From DASXSB01 sp036506275 (GTDB taxonomy: Bacteria > Methylomirabilota > Methylomirabilia > Rokubacteriales > CSP1-6), in NCBI GenBank assembly GCA_036506275.1, contig DASXSB010000090.1, positions 1 through 48,217 on the forward strand: a stretch of 48,217 nt of DNA, in the 5' to 3' direction. The position numbers were made by a program, and so were the translations under genes. Within the stretch, counting starts at the first letter, position 1. Each line of letters opens with the position of its first letter. Under the pieces are notes generated by a model. That model was not told the origin of the DNA. It did no database searches and saw only the letters and a program-made list of their open reading frames with translations. This document shows, piece after piece, positions 16,055-23,521 of this stretch.

Positions 16055-16587
16055 CAGATCGACGGCCGCCGGCGCAGCAAAGCCGGCGTCGACGTCTTGT
16101 CGAACACGCGGTCCTCCACGAACACGGGCGCCTTGGCGCGGATGGCGAGGGCGATGGCGTCGGACGGCCGCGCGTCGAGCGCGAGGGGCGCGCCGGGGGC
16201 GGCCAGGTAGAGCGTGGCGTAGTAGATGTCGTCGCGGAAATCGGTGATCACCGCGCGCGTGACCGTCACGTTGAGGCGGTCGAAGATCGTGAGGAAGAGG
16301 TCGTGGGTGAGCGGACGGGACGGGGTGACGCCGTTCAGCGGGGCCGCGATCCCCAGCGCCTGGGCGGGATCGATCGACATCGCGAGCGTGCGCCGGTCGC
16401 GCTTGCCCTGGAGCACGATGACCGGCACCTGCGTCTCCTGGTCGACCGCGACCGCCATCACCTCGACCTCCTGCGGCCCCGTCGGCTTTGGCGGTGTGGC
16501 GACGTCGTCGCGGTCGCGGGCGGCGACGCCGGGGGCGAGCGCGAGGAGAAGGAGCGCGAGGGTGGCCGCGTGACGACGTGTCGTCAT
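16054..16587 (-). CDS. Exported bifunctional nuclease (BFN/DUF151) domain protein
   Basis: A 177-residue protein. Residues 1-23 form a Sec signal peptide (TLALLLLALAPGVAA, cleavage near AA-RD). The rest matches the DUF151/bifunctional nuclease domain: VMAVAVDQETQVPVIVLQGK, then LNGVTPSRPLTHDLF (84-98), YYATLYLA and LDARPSDAIALAIRAKAPVFV (137-157). Family members have been linked to DNase/RNase activity, but most lack a signal peptide, so a periplasmic location is unusual. The ATG at 16587 is preceded by GGGAG; it overlaps the MFS gene by 4 nt and the AAA gene by one base. A metal-free binding role for the domain outside the cytoplasm is an alternative to nuclease action. Confidence 0.8.
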   Translation of the reverse strand: MTTRRHAATLALLLLALAPGVAARDRDDVATPPKPTGPQEVEVMAVAVDQETQVPVIVLQGKRDRRTLAMSIDPAQALGIAAPLNGVTPSRPLTHDLFLTIFDRLNVTVTRAVITDFRDDIYYATLYLAAPGAPLALDARPSDAIALAIRAKAPVFVEDRVFDKTSTPALLRRRPSI

Positions 16588-17813
16588 GTCGAATCTCCCG
16601 CCTTCCGAGGAATGGCGCTCAGTATACCCGGCGGGGGCGCCGCCACGGGGTCCTCCAACCCCACGCTGATGAGCGACCCGAGGAGCAGCACGGCGGCGAG
16701 GATGGCCCACATGTGGCCGTAGCCGGCGAGGTGGGTGACGTAGCCGAAGACGAACGCGCCCCCTGTGTTCCCGACGAGGAAGACGGCGCTGAAGAAGCCG
16801 ACCACGGCGCCCCGCCGCTGCTCCGGCGTCTGGTCCGCCACCAGTGCGGCCAGCCCCGGATAGAGGAAGCCGTGGGCGCCGCCGGAGAGGAGGCCGGCGA
16901 GCACGAGGAGCGGTAGCACCGGCGTCGCGCTGCTGGGGGAGGCGGTGAGCCCGATACCGGCCAGGATCGCCACCGCCAGCACTTGCACGAACATCGACGG
17001 CACGATGACCGCCCGCCGTCCTCGCGTGTCGATGAGCCGTCCGCCCACCACGCGTACGGCGATCGCCGACCCCGCGTAGCCGGTGTAGAAGAGCGAGAGC
17101 GTGGTGACGCCGAGGCTCTCCGCGAAGGTAGGCATGAACGCGAAGAGCGTGCCGCTGCCGAGGCCGAAGAACACGGTGACGGTCATGTAGCGATGAAAGA
17201 GATCGTCGAGCGCCGCCCGGCGCCACTGCGCGCCCGGCAGCGGAGGTGGGTCCGCGCGCCGGCGCTCGCGCAGCGTCGCCACGAACGCGCCGGCGACGAC
17301 CGCGAGGATGGCCGACACCGCGAAGAGCGGGCGAAAGCCGAAGCGGCGCACCACCCACTCGCCGTAGAGCGGCGCCATCGCCGTGGAGGCGAGACCGGAC
17401 ACGCCGTAGATCCCGAGCGCCCACCCCCGCCGCGCGAGCGGCACGATGTCCACCACGTACGAGAATGTCGCCACGAAGTAGGCCGAGAAGGCGAGGCCCT
17501 GCAGGAAGCGCACGAGGGCGAGGAGCCCGATGGATGCGGCGCCCGTGGCCAGGAGCTCCGAGAGGAGCAGCAGCGCGACCCCCGCGAACATGAAGGGGCG
17601 GCGGCCCACGGCATCGACCCACGGTCCGAGGAGCGGCTGACACACGATCCCGACGGCGCTGTAGAGGCCCATCACGATCCCGATCTCCACCTCGGTGCCG
17701 CCCAGGCGATGGATGAAGAGCGGGAGGAGGACGAACGCATTCAAGCTCAGGAAGAAGAAGAAATTCATGATCGTCGCCTTCAAGAAAGGCTTGTCGGCGA
17801 AGAGGGGCGGCAC
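16584..17813 (-). CDS. MFS transporter, 12 helices
   Basis: A 409-residue major-facilitator permease in the inner membrane. The N terminus FLKATIMNFFFFLSLNAFVLLP and the motif-A-like loop GPWVDAVGRRPFMF (near 63-76) are typical of sugar/drug efflux-like MFS proteins. A second copy at the domain interface reads GGRLIDTRGRRAV. The GTG at 17813 is chosen because it keeps the conserved PLFADKPFL lead-in; an ATG at 17768 would lose it. No ribosome binding site is obvious. It is the first gene of the eight-gene minus-strand run. The substrate is unknown; efflux is more likely than uptake by family resemblance. Confidence 0.88.
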   Translation of the reverse strand: MPPLFADKPFLKATIMNFFFFLSLNAFVLLPLFIHRLGGTEVEIGIVMGLYSAVGIVCQPLLGPWVDAVGRRPFMFAGVALLLLSELLATGAASIGLLALVRFLQGLAFSAYFVATFSYVVDIVPLARRGWALGIYGVSGLASTAMAPLYGEWVVRRFGFRPLFAVSAILAVVAGAFVATLRERRRADPPPLPGAQWRRAALDDLFHRYMTVTVFFGLGSGTLFAFMPTFAESLGVTTLSLFYTGYAGSAIAVRVVGGRLIDTRGRRAVIVPSMFVQVLAVAILAGIGLTASPSSATPVLPLLVLAGLLSGGAHGFLYPGLAALVADQTPEQRRGAVVGFFSAVFLVGNTGGAFVFGYVTHLAGYGHMWAILAAVLLLGSLISVGLEDPVAAPPPGILSAIPRKAGDST

Positions 17814-17901
17814 GCGAAAAGTGTCTCATCCTTCGCGGGTACGGCGCGTATGTCGCGCCCGGCCGCACGTCGTCGCGAAGAGGGACGGGCGCGAACGCCG
17901 T

Positions 17902-17930
17902 TTGACGGCCGGCGCCGGGCGGGGCAGGAT
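17902..17930 (+). promoter_or_regulatory. Weak promoter candidate for the ACT-domain gene
   Basis: TTGACG (17902-17907) is followed after 17 bp by CAGGAT (17925-17930), which keeps only three of six -10 bases. A start near 17937 would leave a leader of about 40 nt containing the GAGGAGG ribosome binding site. Confidence 0.3.
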
Positions 17931-17976
17931 GTGCGCTCACCGTTCCGCCGCGGACACCGCTGCGCGAGGAGGCCCT

Positions 17977-18366
17977 ATGCCGAAGATGACCCAGCTCACG
18001 CTTTCGCTCGAGTCGAAGCCAGGTGTCGTCGCCAAGATCGCCCGCACGCTCGCCGATGCCGGCGTGAACATCACCGGGCTCTCCGCCACGGACACCACCG
18101 GACGCGGGAAGGTGCGGCTCCTCGTGAGCGACGGCGCCCGCGCCGTGCAGGTGCTCAAGGCGGCGAAGTACCGGGTGACCGAGGAAACCGCGGTCGTGCT
18201 CAGCCTCGAAAATCGGCCGGGCGCGCTCGCGGGCGTCGCCGAGAAGCTCGCGCAGGCGAAGGTCAACATCAAGTCCGTCTACGCCACCGCCGGCGAAGGC
18301 GGCCGCGTCACCGTCGTGCTCACCGTTCCCAACGCCGACAAAGCGCTCTCGCTGCTCGGCGCGTGA
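17977..18366 (+). CDS. Tandem ACT-domain protein
   Basis: A 129-residue protein made of two ACT ligand-binding domains: residues 4-66 (LTLSLESKPGVVAKIARTLADAGVNITGL) and 70-129 (VVLSLENRPGALAGVAEKLAQAKVNIKSV). Both have the diagnostic PGxxAxxAxxLAxAxVNI pattern, which binds amino acids at domain interfaces. No catalytic domain is attached. Such proteins act as allosteric subunits or amino-acid sensors. The ATG follows AGGAGG by six bases. The gene stands alone between a divergent MFS gene and a convergent hydrolase gene, so no partner is suggested. Confidence 0.88.
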   Translation: MPKMTQLTLSLESKPGVVAKIARTLADAGVNITGLSATDTTGRGKVRLLVSDGARAVQVLKAAKYRVTEETAVVLSLENRPGALAGVAEKLAQAKVNIKSVYATAGEGGRVTVVLTVPNADKALSLLGA

Positions 18367-18373
18367 CGGTGGG

Positions 18374-18391
18374 GCCCGCCCGCGGGCGGGC
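18374..18391. terminator. Perfect 18-nt palindrome between convergent genes
   Basis: GCCCGCCCGCGGGCGGGC is an exact inverted repeat lying between the ACT gene stop (18366) and the hydrolase stop codon, which it touches. It could act as a bidirectional terminator for the convergent pair. There is no T run on either side, so a Rho-assisted or weak role is more likely than a classical intrinsic terminator. Confidence 0.35.
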
Positions 18392-19227
18392 TACGCCTTG
18401 AGGTGCTTGTCGAAGAACGCCAGGCAGCGCTTCCAGGCGTCTTCGGCCGCCTCCTTGCGGTAGACCTGCGGCCGATCGTCGGAGAAGAACGCGTGGGGCG
18501 CGTCGGGATAGAGCACGAACTCGACGTTGGGATTGTTCTTCTTCAGCTCGGCCTCGAATCGTTTCACGTCGTCGGCGGCGATCCCGGTGTCGGCGGCGCC
18601 GTAGAGGCCGAGGACCGGCATCTTGAGCTTGTCCACGAGGCTGAAGGCGTCGACGCCGGGCGCGTCGGGATACGTGCGCTTGACGTGGCCGTACCACGGC
18701 ACGACGGCGGTGATGCCGGGATACTCGGCCGCGACGTGGAGCGCCAGGGCGCCGCCGCCGCAGAAGCCGGTGACGCCGAGCCGTTCGGCACGCGCCCACG
18801 ACTGCTGCTTGGCATAGTCCGACGCCGCCCGGATGTCGCCCAGGTACTGGGCGCGGGTGACGCTGCCCGCGATCTTGGCCATCTCCGGCTGCGCCTTGCC
18901 CTGCATCCCGCCCTCGCGCGCGTAGAGCTCGGGCGCGATGGCGTAATAGCCGGCGTGCGCGAAGCGCCGCACGACGTCCTTGTGCTGCTCGCTGAGCCCG
19001 GTGAATCCCGAAATGGCGACGATGATCGGATAGCGGCCGGCGCGCTCGGGGCGCGCGTCATAGGCGGGGATGTTGGTGCCGCCGACGTTGAGCTGGATGT
19101 CACGCGCGGTGATGCCGCGCGTGTCGGTCGTGACCTGGGCGAGCACCACCCCCGGCGTGAGGACACCGCCCACGGTCGTGAAGGCGCCGTACTTCAGCAC
19201 TTCCCTGCGACTCAGCGGATTCTCCAT
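18391..19227 (-). CDS. Dienelactone hydrolase family protein with Tat signal
   Basis: A 278-residue alpha/beta hydrolase. The N terminus (LSRREVLKYGAFTTVGGVL) is a twin-arginine signal, so the folded enzyme should be exported to the periplasm. The nucleophile is C156 in GFCGGGALAL, the usual cysteine of dienelactone hydrolases, with D213 (GAADTGI) and H245 (DAPHAFF) completing the triad. The ATG at 19227 follows GAGGGA. It ends a long minus-strand series but is separated from the SDR gene by 70 nt, so it may have its own promoter. The substrate is unknown; chlorocatechol catabolism is not supported by any neighbour. Confidence 0.87.
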   Translation of the reverse strand: MENPLSRREVLKYGAFTTVGGVLTPGVVLAQVTTDTRGITARDIQLNVGGTNIPAYDARPERAGRYPIIVAISGFTGLSEQHKDVVRRFAHAGYYAIAPELYAREGGMQGKAQPEMAKIAGSVTRAQYLGDIRAASDYAKQQSWARAERLGVTGFCGGGALALHVAAEYPGITAVVPWYGHVKRTYPDAPGVDAFSLVDKLKMPVLGLYGAADTGIAADDVKRFEAELKKNNPNVEFVLYPDAPHAFFSDDRPQVYRKEAAEDAWKRCLAFFDKHLKA

Positions 19228-19297
19228 GATTCCCTCTTCTGGGCGTCGCTCTGGTGTGTTGCCCTGACGGCTCGGGTTTCGAGGCGACGACGGCGAA

Positions 19298-20128
19298 TCA
19301 GGAACCCGCGCGGGCGCCGGTGGGTTCCCCGCGGCTGCGCGCGCCGAGAAGACGGACGGCGATCGAGAGCAGGCGCGGCGCGTGGTGCTCGAGGGCGACG
19401 GCAAGCTTGCCGTGGCGGGTGATGACGCGCTCGGGGCGCCGGCGCGCCACCGCATCGACGATCTGACGGGCGGCACGATCGGTCGGCATGCGGAGCCAGC
19501 GGGGCAGAGGATCGTCCACCTCCGCGCGCAGGACGCCGTGATTGTCCACCTGTCGCAGCTCGGAGACCACCGCCCCCGGGCTGATGTGCACGACGGCGAT
19601 GCCGCGCGGTCTCAGCTCGTGCACGAGCGCCTTGGCGAGCGCGCGCACCGCCCACTTGCTCATGGCATAGGGCGACGCGCCCGGCATGCTGATGTGACCC
19701 ATGACGCTGCCGATGAGCACGAGCTGGCCGCGCGTTCGCGTGAGGTCTTCGAGGGTGGCGTAGACCGTGCGCAACACGCCGAAGACGTTCGTCTCGAACT
19801 GCCGCCGGTAGTCGTCGAGCGTGAGGCGTGCCACCGAACCCACTACGCCGAAGCCGGCGTTGGCGACGACGACGTCGATGCGACCGAACGTCTCGCGGGC
19901 GCGCGCGGCCGCGCGCTCGACGTCCTCGTCACGGGTGACGTCGCAGGCGACGGCGAGCGCGCGCGTGCCGCCCGCTCCGAGGTCGCGCGCGAGCGCCTGC
20001 AGCCGCCCGATGCGCCGGGCGGCGAGGACGACGTCGGCGCGCTCGGCGGCAAAGCGGCGCGCGAGGGCGGCCCCGATCCCCGACGACGCGCCCGTGATGA
20101 GAACGACTCGTCCGCGAAAGCGCTCCAT
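19298..20128 (-). CDS. Short-chain dehydrogenase/reductase, classical type
   Basis: A 276-residue NAD(P)-dependent oxidoreductase. It has the cofactor motif TGASSGIG (12-19), the NAG motif at 90-92, N114, catalytic S141 (LIGSVMG) and the YxxxK pair Y154/K158 (SPYAMSKWA). The C-terminal 60 residues, with ITRHGKLAVALEHHAPRLL, resemble SDRs that act on bulky or membrane-linked substrates. The upstream ArsC-like gene ends 18 nt away on the same strand. The substrate cannot be deduced. Confidence 0.88.
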   Translation of the reverse strand: MERFRGRVVLITGASSGIGAALARRFAAERADVVLAARRIGRLQALARDLGAGGTRALAVACDVTRDEDVERAAARARETFGRIDVVVANAGFGVVGSVARLTLDDYRRQFETNVFGVLRTVYATLEDLTRTRGQLVLIGSVMGHISMPGASPYAMSKWAVRALAKALVHELRPRGIAVVHISPGAVVSELRQVDNHGVLRAEVDDPLPRWLRMPTDRAARQIVDAVARRRPERVITRHGKLAVALEHHAPRLLSIAVRLLGARSRGEPTGARAGS

Positions 20129-20146
20129 GGTGAATCCTGCCGCCGC

Positions 20147-20515
20147 TCACGCGCGCGTGGCGTTCTTCTCCGCCTCCACCCACGCGCGCCAGTCGTCGGG
20201 GGCGTGGCCGAGGCTCAATTGCTTTCCGGCGCGCACCAGCGGCGTCCTGAGAAGGCGTGGCTCCGTGAGCGCCCGCTCCAGGAGCCGCGGCGGGGAGTCG
20301 CCGGCCACGTGGAGGCCGAGGGCGCGGAAGCGCGGAGATTCCCGGTTCACGAGGGCGGCGGGACCAAACTTCTCGGCGAAGCGGCGGAGCTCGCCGCGCG
20401 CGGCCGGGCGCTCGTCGAGATCCACGAAGTGGACGGTGATCCGGCGCTCCGCGAAGAAGCGCAGCGCCTTCCGCGTGTCTTGATCGTCGTTGAAGCCGAA
20501 GACCTGCACGTTCAC
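20147..20515 (-). CDS. ArsC/Spx-like thioredoxin-fold protein lacking the catalytic cysteine
   Basis: A 122-residue protein of the arsenate-reductase/YffB fold. The start is a GTG at 20515 that overlaps the PHP gene stop in GTGA. The family's active-site loop normally reads CxxSRK or CxTxRKA; here it is FNDDQDTRKALRFF, with aspartate at the cysteine position. The rest of the fold is kept: VHFVDLDERPAARGELRRF, ALVNRESPRFRALG and the cis-proline-like RTPLVRAGKQLSLG. Redox reduction of arsenate is therefore unlikely. A binding or regulatory role is possible. Co-translation with the PHP phosphoesterase suggests a shared process, but nothing names it. Confidence 0.75.
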   Translation of the reverse strand: MNVQVFGFNDDQDTRKALRFFAERRITVHFVDLDERPAARGELRRFAEKFGPAALVNRESPRFRALGLHVAGDSPPRLLERALTEPRLLRTPLVRAGKQLSLGHAPDDWRAWVEAEKNATRA

Positions 20516-21351
20516 CCGGCGCGCTCTCGAGCCGCCCGCTCGCGCAGCGCCTCGAAGACCTGCATCGACACCGCGGGCGTGCCGGGCGGATTGTTGCGGC
20601 CCGTGTGGGGACCGTGGAAGTCCGAACCGCCAGTGGCGACGAGGTCGTGGGCGCGGCACATCTCGAGGTAGCCGGCCGTCTGCAGCGCGGAGTGCTCGTT
20701 GTAGTACGCCTCGATGCCCATGAGTCCCGCCGCGATGAGATCTGGAATGAGGCCGTCGAGGCCGGTCACGCCGGGATGCGCCAGCACGGGAACGCCGCGG
20801 GCGCGCCGGATGACGGCGATGGCCTCCACCGGGGTCAGGCGGCGACGCGGCACGGCGGCGGGCCCCCTCGAATGCAGGTACCGATCGAAGGCCTCGCGCA
20901 CGGACTTCACGTAGCCACGTTGCACCATCACCTGGGCCACGTGCGGTCGCCCCGCCGAGCCCTCGCGCACGATCGCGAAGACCTCGTCGGGATCGATCGG
21001 CATGCCGAGCTCGCCGAGGCGCTCGGCGAGCCGATGGATGCGCGCGCGCCGCTCGGCGCGCTGCTCGCGGAGGAACTCCTGGAACCACGGCGCCTCGTGC
21101 TCGACGTAGTAGCCGAGCACGTGGACTTCGCCGCCGTCCACGTCGCAGTTGATCTCGAGCCCGGGCACGATCGTGAGCAGCGGGTGCTGCGCCGCCTCCG
21201 CCATCGCCTCCGCCAGCCCCTCCGTGGAGTCGTGATCGGTCACCGCCAGCACGCGCACGCCGTGGCGTACGGCGGTGCGCACGAGCTCGCGCGGAGCGAG
21301 GGCGCCGTCCGAGGCCGTCGTGTGCGAGTGGAGGTCGACGCCGCCGGTCAT
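20512..21351 (-). CDS. PHP-domain phosphoesterase (RNase AM / nucleoside 3',5'-bisphosphatase type)
   Basis: A 279-residue metal-dependent phosphoesterase of the YciV/TrpH family. PHP motifs are present in order: DLHSHTTASDG (H8, H10, D15), TDHDS (H40), PGLEINC (E66), EVHVLGYY (H78), VLAHPG, and GSDFHG near 250. Characterised relatives hydrolyse nucleoside 3',5'-bisphosphates and trim 5' ends of RNA. The ATG at 21351 lies in a partial copy of the neighbouring repeat. The stop overlaps the ArsC-like start by 4 nt. DNA polymerase PHP domains are excluded by the size. Confidence 0.88.
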   Translation of the reverse strand: MTGGVDLHSHTTASDGALAPRELVRTAVRHGVRVLAVTDHDSTEGLAEAMAEAAQHPLLTIVPGLEINCDVDGGEVHVLGYYVEHEAPWFQEFLREQRAERRARIHRLAERLGELGMPIDPDEVFAIVREGSAGRPHVAQVMVQRGYVKSVREAFDRYLHSRGPAAVPRRRLTPVEAIAVIRRARGVPVLAHPGVTGLDGLIPDLIAAGLMGIEAYYNEHSALQTAGYLEMCRAHDLVATGGSDFHGPHTGRNNPPGTPAVSMQVFEALRERAARERAG

Positions 21352-21503
21352 TTATAGGAGCGGCGAGGCCGGCTCAGGCATCTATCGGCGCCGCGAGCCC
21401 GGCGCAGACCGTGGGTGGGCTGTCGCAGATGGCCGTGGCTGCATTTATCGACGCCGCGAGGCCGGCGCGGACCGTAGGTGGGCTGTCGCAGGTGCGCGGC
21501 GCT
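21349..21503. repeat. 63-nt tandem repeat, two full units plus a partial unit
   Basis: Unit 1 is 21378-21440 (begins GCATCTATCGGCGCCGCGAG) and unit 2 is 21441-21503 (begins GCATTTATCGACGCCGCGAG). They match at most positions, with a shared core ACCGT(G/A)GGTGGGCTGTCGCAG. A degraded third start follows at 21504, and a shortened copy (CATTTATAGGAGCGGCGAGG) begins at 21349, 30 nt before unit 1. The period equals 21 codons. Unit 2 contains the stop codon of the aminopeptidase gene, and unit 1 repeats an in-phase stop; the partial copy includes the start codon of the PHP gene. Confidence 0.85.
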
Positions 21504-23046
21504 GCGTTTTGCGGCGGGGGCCGCTCGTGGGGCGGGGGGCGGTGGTGCCGGAGTCGGCGGCGTGGGGGCCGGAAAGATAGCTGAGCATCGTGCGCACGGC
21601 GACGCCGGTGCCGCCCTTGGGCGAGAGTGGACTGTCCTTGTCGATGAAGGCGGGGCCGGCGATGTCGAGGTGCGCCCATGGCGCGTCGCCCGCGAACTCC
21701 TTCAAGAACAGGCCGGCGGTGATGGCGCCGCCGCCGCGGGGGCCAACGTTGTTGATGTCGGCGACGTCGCTCTTGAGGCCGTCGCGATACTCGTCGATGA
21801 GCGGAAGCTGCCACACGCGCTCGCCCGCGTCGTCGGCGGCCGCCAGGAGGCGATCGGCGAGCGCCTGATCGTTGGCGAGCAGGCCCGCGCAGAGGGGGCC
21901 GAGGGCGATCACGCAGGCGCCGGTGAGGGTCGCCATGTCGATCGTCTCTTCCGGCTTGATCTTTTCGCGCGCGTAGCAGATGGCGTCGGCGAGGGTGAGG
22001 CGGCCCTCCGCATCGGTGTTGCCGACCTCGATGGTGGTGCCGTTCATCGCGCGCAGGACGTCGCCGGGCCGCAGGGCGGCGCCCGACGGCATGTTCTCGG
22101 TGGCGGCGATGAGGCCGTGCACCTCCACCGACGGCCGCAGCTCGGGGAGCGCGCGCAGGATGGCGAGGACCGCCGCCGCTCCCGACATGTCGTTCTTCAT
22201 CCGCTGCATGCCGTCCGCGCTCTTGAGGTCGAGCCCGCCCGAATCGAACGTGATGCCCTTGCCGATGAGGGCGATGCGCTTGGCGGCGCGTCCGCCCGGC
22301 GCGTACGTGAGGTGGATGAACTTCGGCGGCTGCTCGCTGCCCGCCGCCACGCCGAGGAAGGCGCCCATGCCGAGCTTCTCGCATTCGGCGCGGTCGTACA
22401 CGCGCAGCCGCAGCTTGCGGTCACGCGCCACCTGCGTCGCCACCTGGGCGAGATGGGTGGGATGGATGTCGTTGGCGGGGGCGTTGACGAGGTCGCGCGC
22501 GAACCACGTGGCGCGGGCGAAGACGGCGCCCGTGCGCGCGCCTTCCGTCACCTCGCGCGCCTCGTCTTCGTCGTCGGAGAGCAGCAGCAGCGAGGCCACG
22601 AACTTCTCGCCGCGCTCGCGCTTGTACCGCTCGAACACGTACGTCCCGAGGATGGCGCCCTCGATGACGGCGTGGGCGCGACGGCCGGGCGGCAATCGAT
22701 CGCCGAGCAGCTCGATGGCGACGGCGCGCGCGCCCAGATCGCGGGCGCGCCGGAGACCGGTGGCGGCGGCGCGCCTGAGCACCTCCAGCGACAGCTCCTT
22801 GCGGGCGCCGAGGCCGACCACGATCACGCGCGCGGCGGGCAGGCGCCCGCCGGTGTGGACGTGGGTCACCTGTCCGGCCTTGGCCTGGAAGCGCTCGGCG
22901 GCGAGGACGGCTTCCAGTTGACCGTCGAGGGCGCGGTCGAGCCGCGCGATGGCCCCCGCCGCCCGCGATTCATCGGCATAGACGCCGACCACCAGGGCAT
23001 CCCCGGTGGCCGACTCCACCGCCGTCGTCGCCGTCGTGATCTTCAT
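21445..23046 (-). CDS. pepA: Leucyl aminopeptidase (M17)
   Basis: Cytoplasmic dizinc aminopeptidase that releases N-terminal residues; some homologues also bind DNA. The 533-residue protein has the M17 catalytic set: K263 and D268 (IGKGITFDSGG), D286 (KNDMSG), and NTDAEGR (343-349) with D345, E347 and the catalytic R349. The ATG at 23046 is chosen because the frame upstream (MRATRRAEG...) is basic and atypical. Homology ends near TMLSYLSG, and about 39 extra residues rich in Arg, Pro and Ala follow. The last part of these is encoded by the 63-nt repeat, which supplies the TAA stop. The tail is probably a recent addition and not part of the fold. Confidence 0.93.
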   Translation of the reverse strand: MKITTATTAVESATGDALVVGVYADESRAAGAIARLDRALDGQLEAVLAAERFQAKAGQVTHVHTGGRLPAARVIVVGLGARKELSLEVLRRAAATGLRRARDLGARAVAIELLGDRLPPGRRAHAVIEGAILGTYVFERYKRERGEKFVASLLLLSDDEDEAREVTEGARTGAVFARATWFARDLVNAPANDIHPTHLAQVATQVARDRKLRLRVYDRAECEKLGMGAFLGVAAGSEQPPKFIHLTYAPGGRAAKRIALIGKGITFDSGGLDLKSADGMQRMKNDMSGAAAVLAILRALPELRPSVEVHGLIAATENMPSGAALRPGDVLRAMNGTTIEVGNTDAEGRLTLADAICYAREKIKPEETIDMATLTGACVIALGPLCAGLLANDQALADRLLAAADDAGERVWQLPLIDEYRDGLKSDVADINNVGPRGGGAITAGLFLKEFAGDAPWAHLDIAGPAFIDKDSPLSPKGGTGVAVRTMLSYLSGPHAADSGTTAPRPTSGPRRKTQRRAPATAHLRSAPASRRR

Positions 23047-23080
23047 CGCGTTCCGCTCCTCGCCGCGCATGCGCCTCCCT

Positions 23081-23521
23081 TCAGCGCGCCGTGTCGCCCG
23101 CAAGGGCGAGCGCGCGCCGGATCATGTCCACGATGCCTTCCGTGACGTCGAGCCGGTCCACTTCGTCGATCGCGACCCAGCGCGCTTCCGCGGCGTCACT
23201 GGCGGCCACGACGGCCGCCGTGTCGGCGTAGGCAAGGTAATCGACGAGCACGTAATGATAGCGGACGCGGCCGGTGTCATCGCGAACGATGCGGTCCACC
23301 ACCCCCGCGATCCCGACCAGACGAATGTCGAGGCCGCACTCCTCCACCAGCTCGCGTCGCAGCGCGACGTCGGTGGTCTCGCCGAGCTCGACGAGCCCGC
23401 CGGGAAGCGACCACTTCCCGCTCGACGGTTGGCCGCCGCGGCGCACGAGGAGGACACGGCCGTCGTGCAGCACCACCGCTCCCACCCCCACGCGCGGGTG
23501 GCTCGGATACTCGCGGCTCAC
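23081..23521 (-). CDS. Nudix hydrolase
   Basis: A 146-residue Nudix pyrophosphohydrolase. The Nudix box (residues 41-64) has G42, E48, R56, E57, E60, E61 and G63 in the exact GX5EX7REUXEEXGU spacing, and the preceding SSGKWSLPGG is typical of the ADP-ribose/NADH pyrophosphatase and MutT-like groups. The start overlaps the LipM-like gene stop by 4 nt. The substrate is not predictable from the sequence. Linkage to the glycine cleavage run suggests only shared expression. Confidence 0.9.
   Translation of the reverse strand: MSREYPSHPRVGVGAVVLHDGRVLLVRRGGQPSSGKWSLPGGLVELGETTDVALRRELVEECGLDIRLVGIAGVVDRIVRDDTGRVRYHYVLVDYLAYADTAAVVAASDAAEARWVAIDEVDRLDVTEGIVDMIRRALALAGDTAR

Noticed and set aside
20147..20515. 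Arsenate reductase arsC
   Set aside because: The active-site cysteine is replaced by aspartate and there is no other arsenic-resistance gene.
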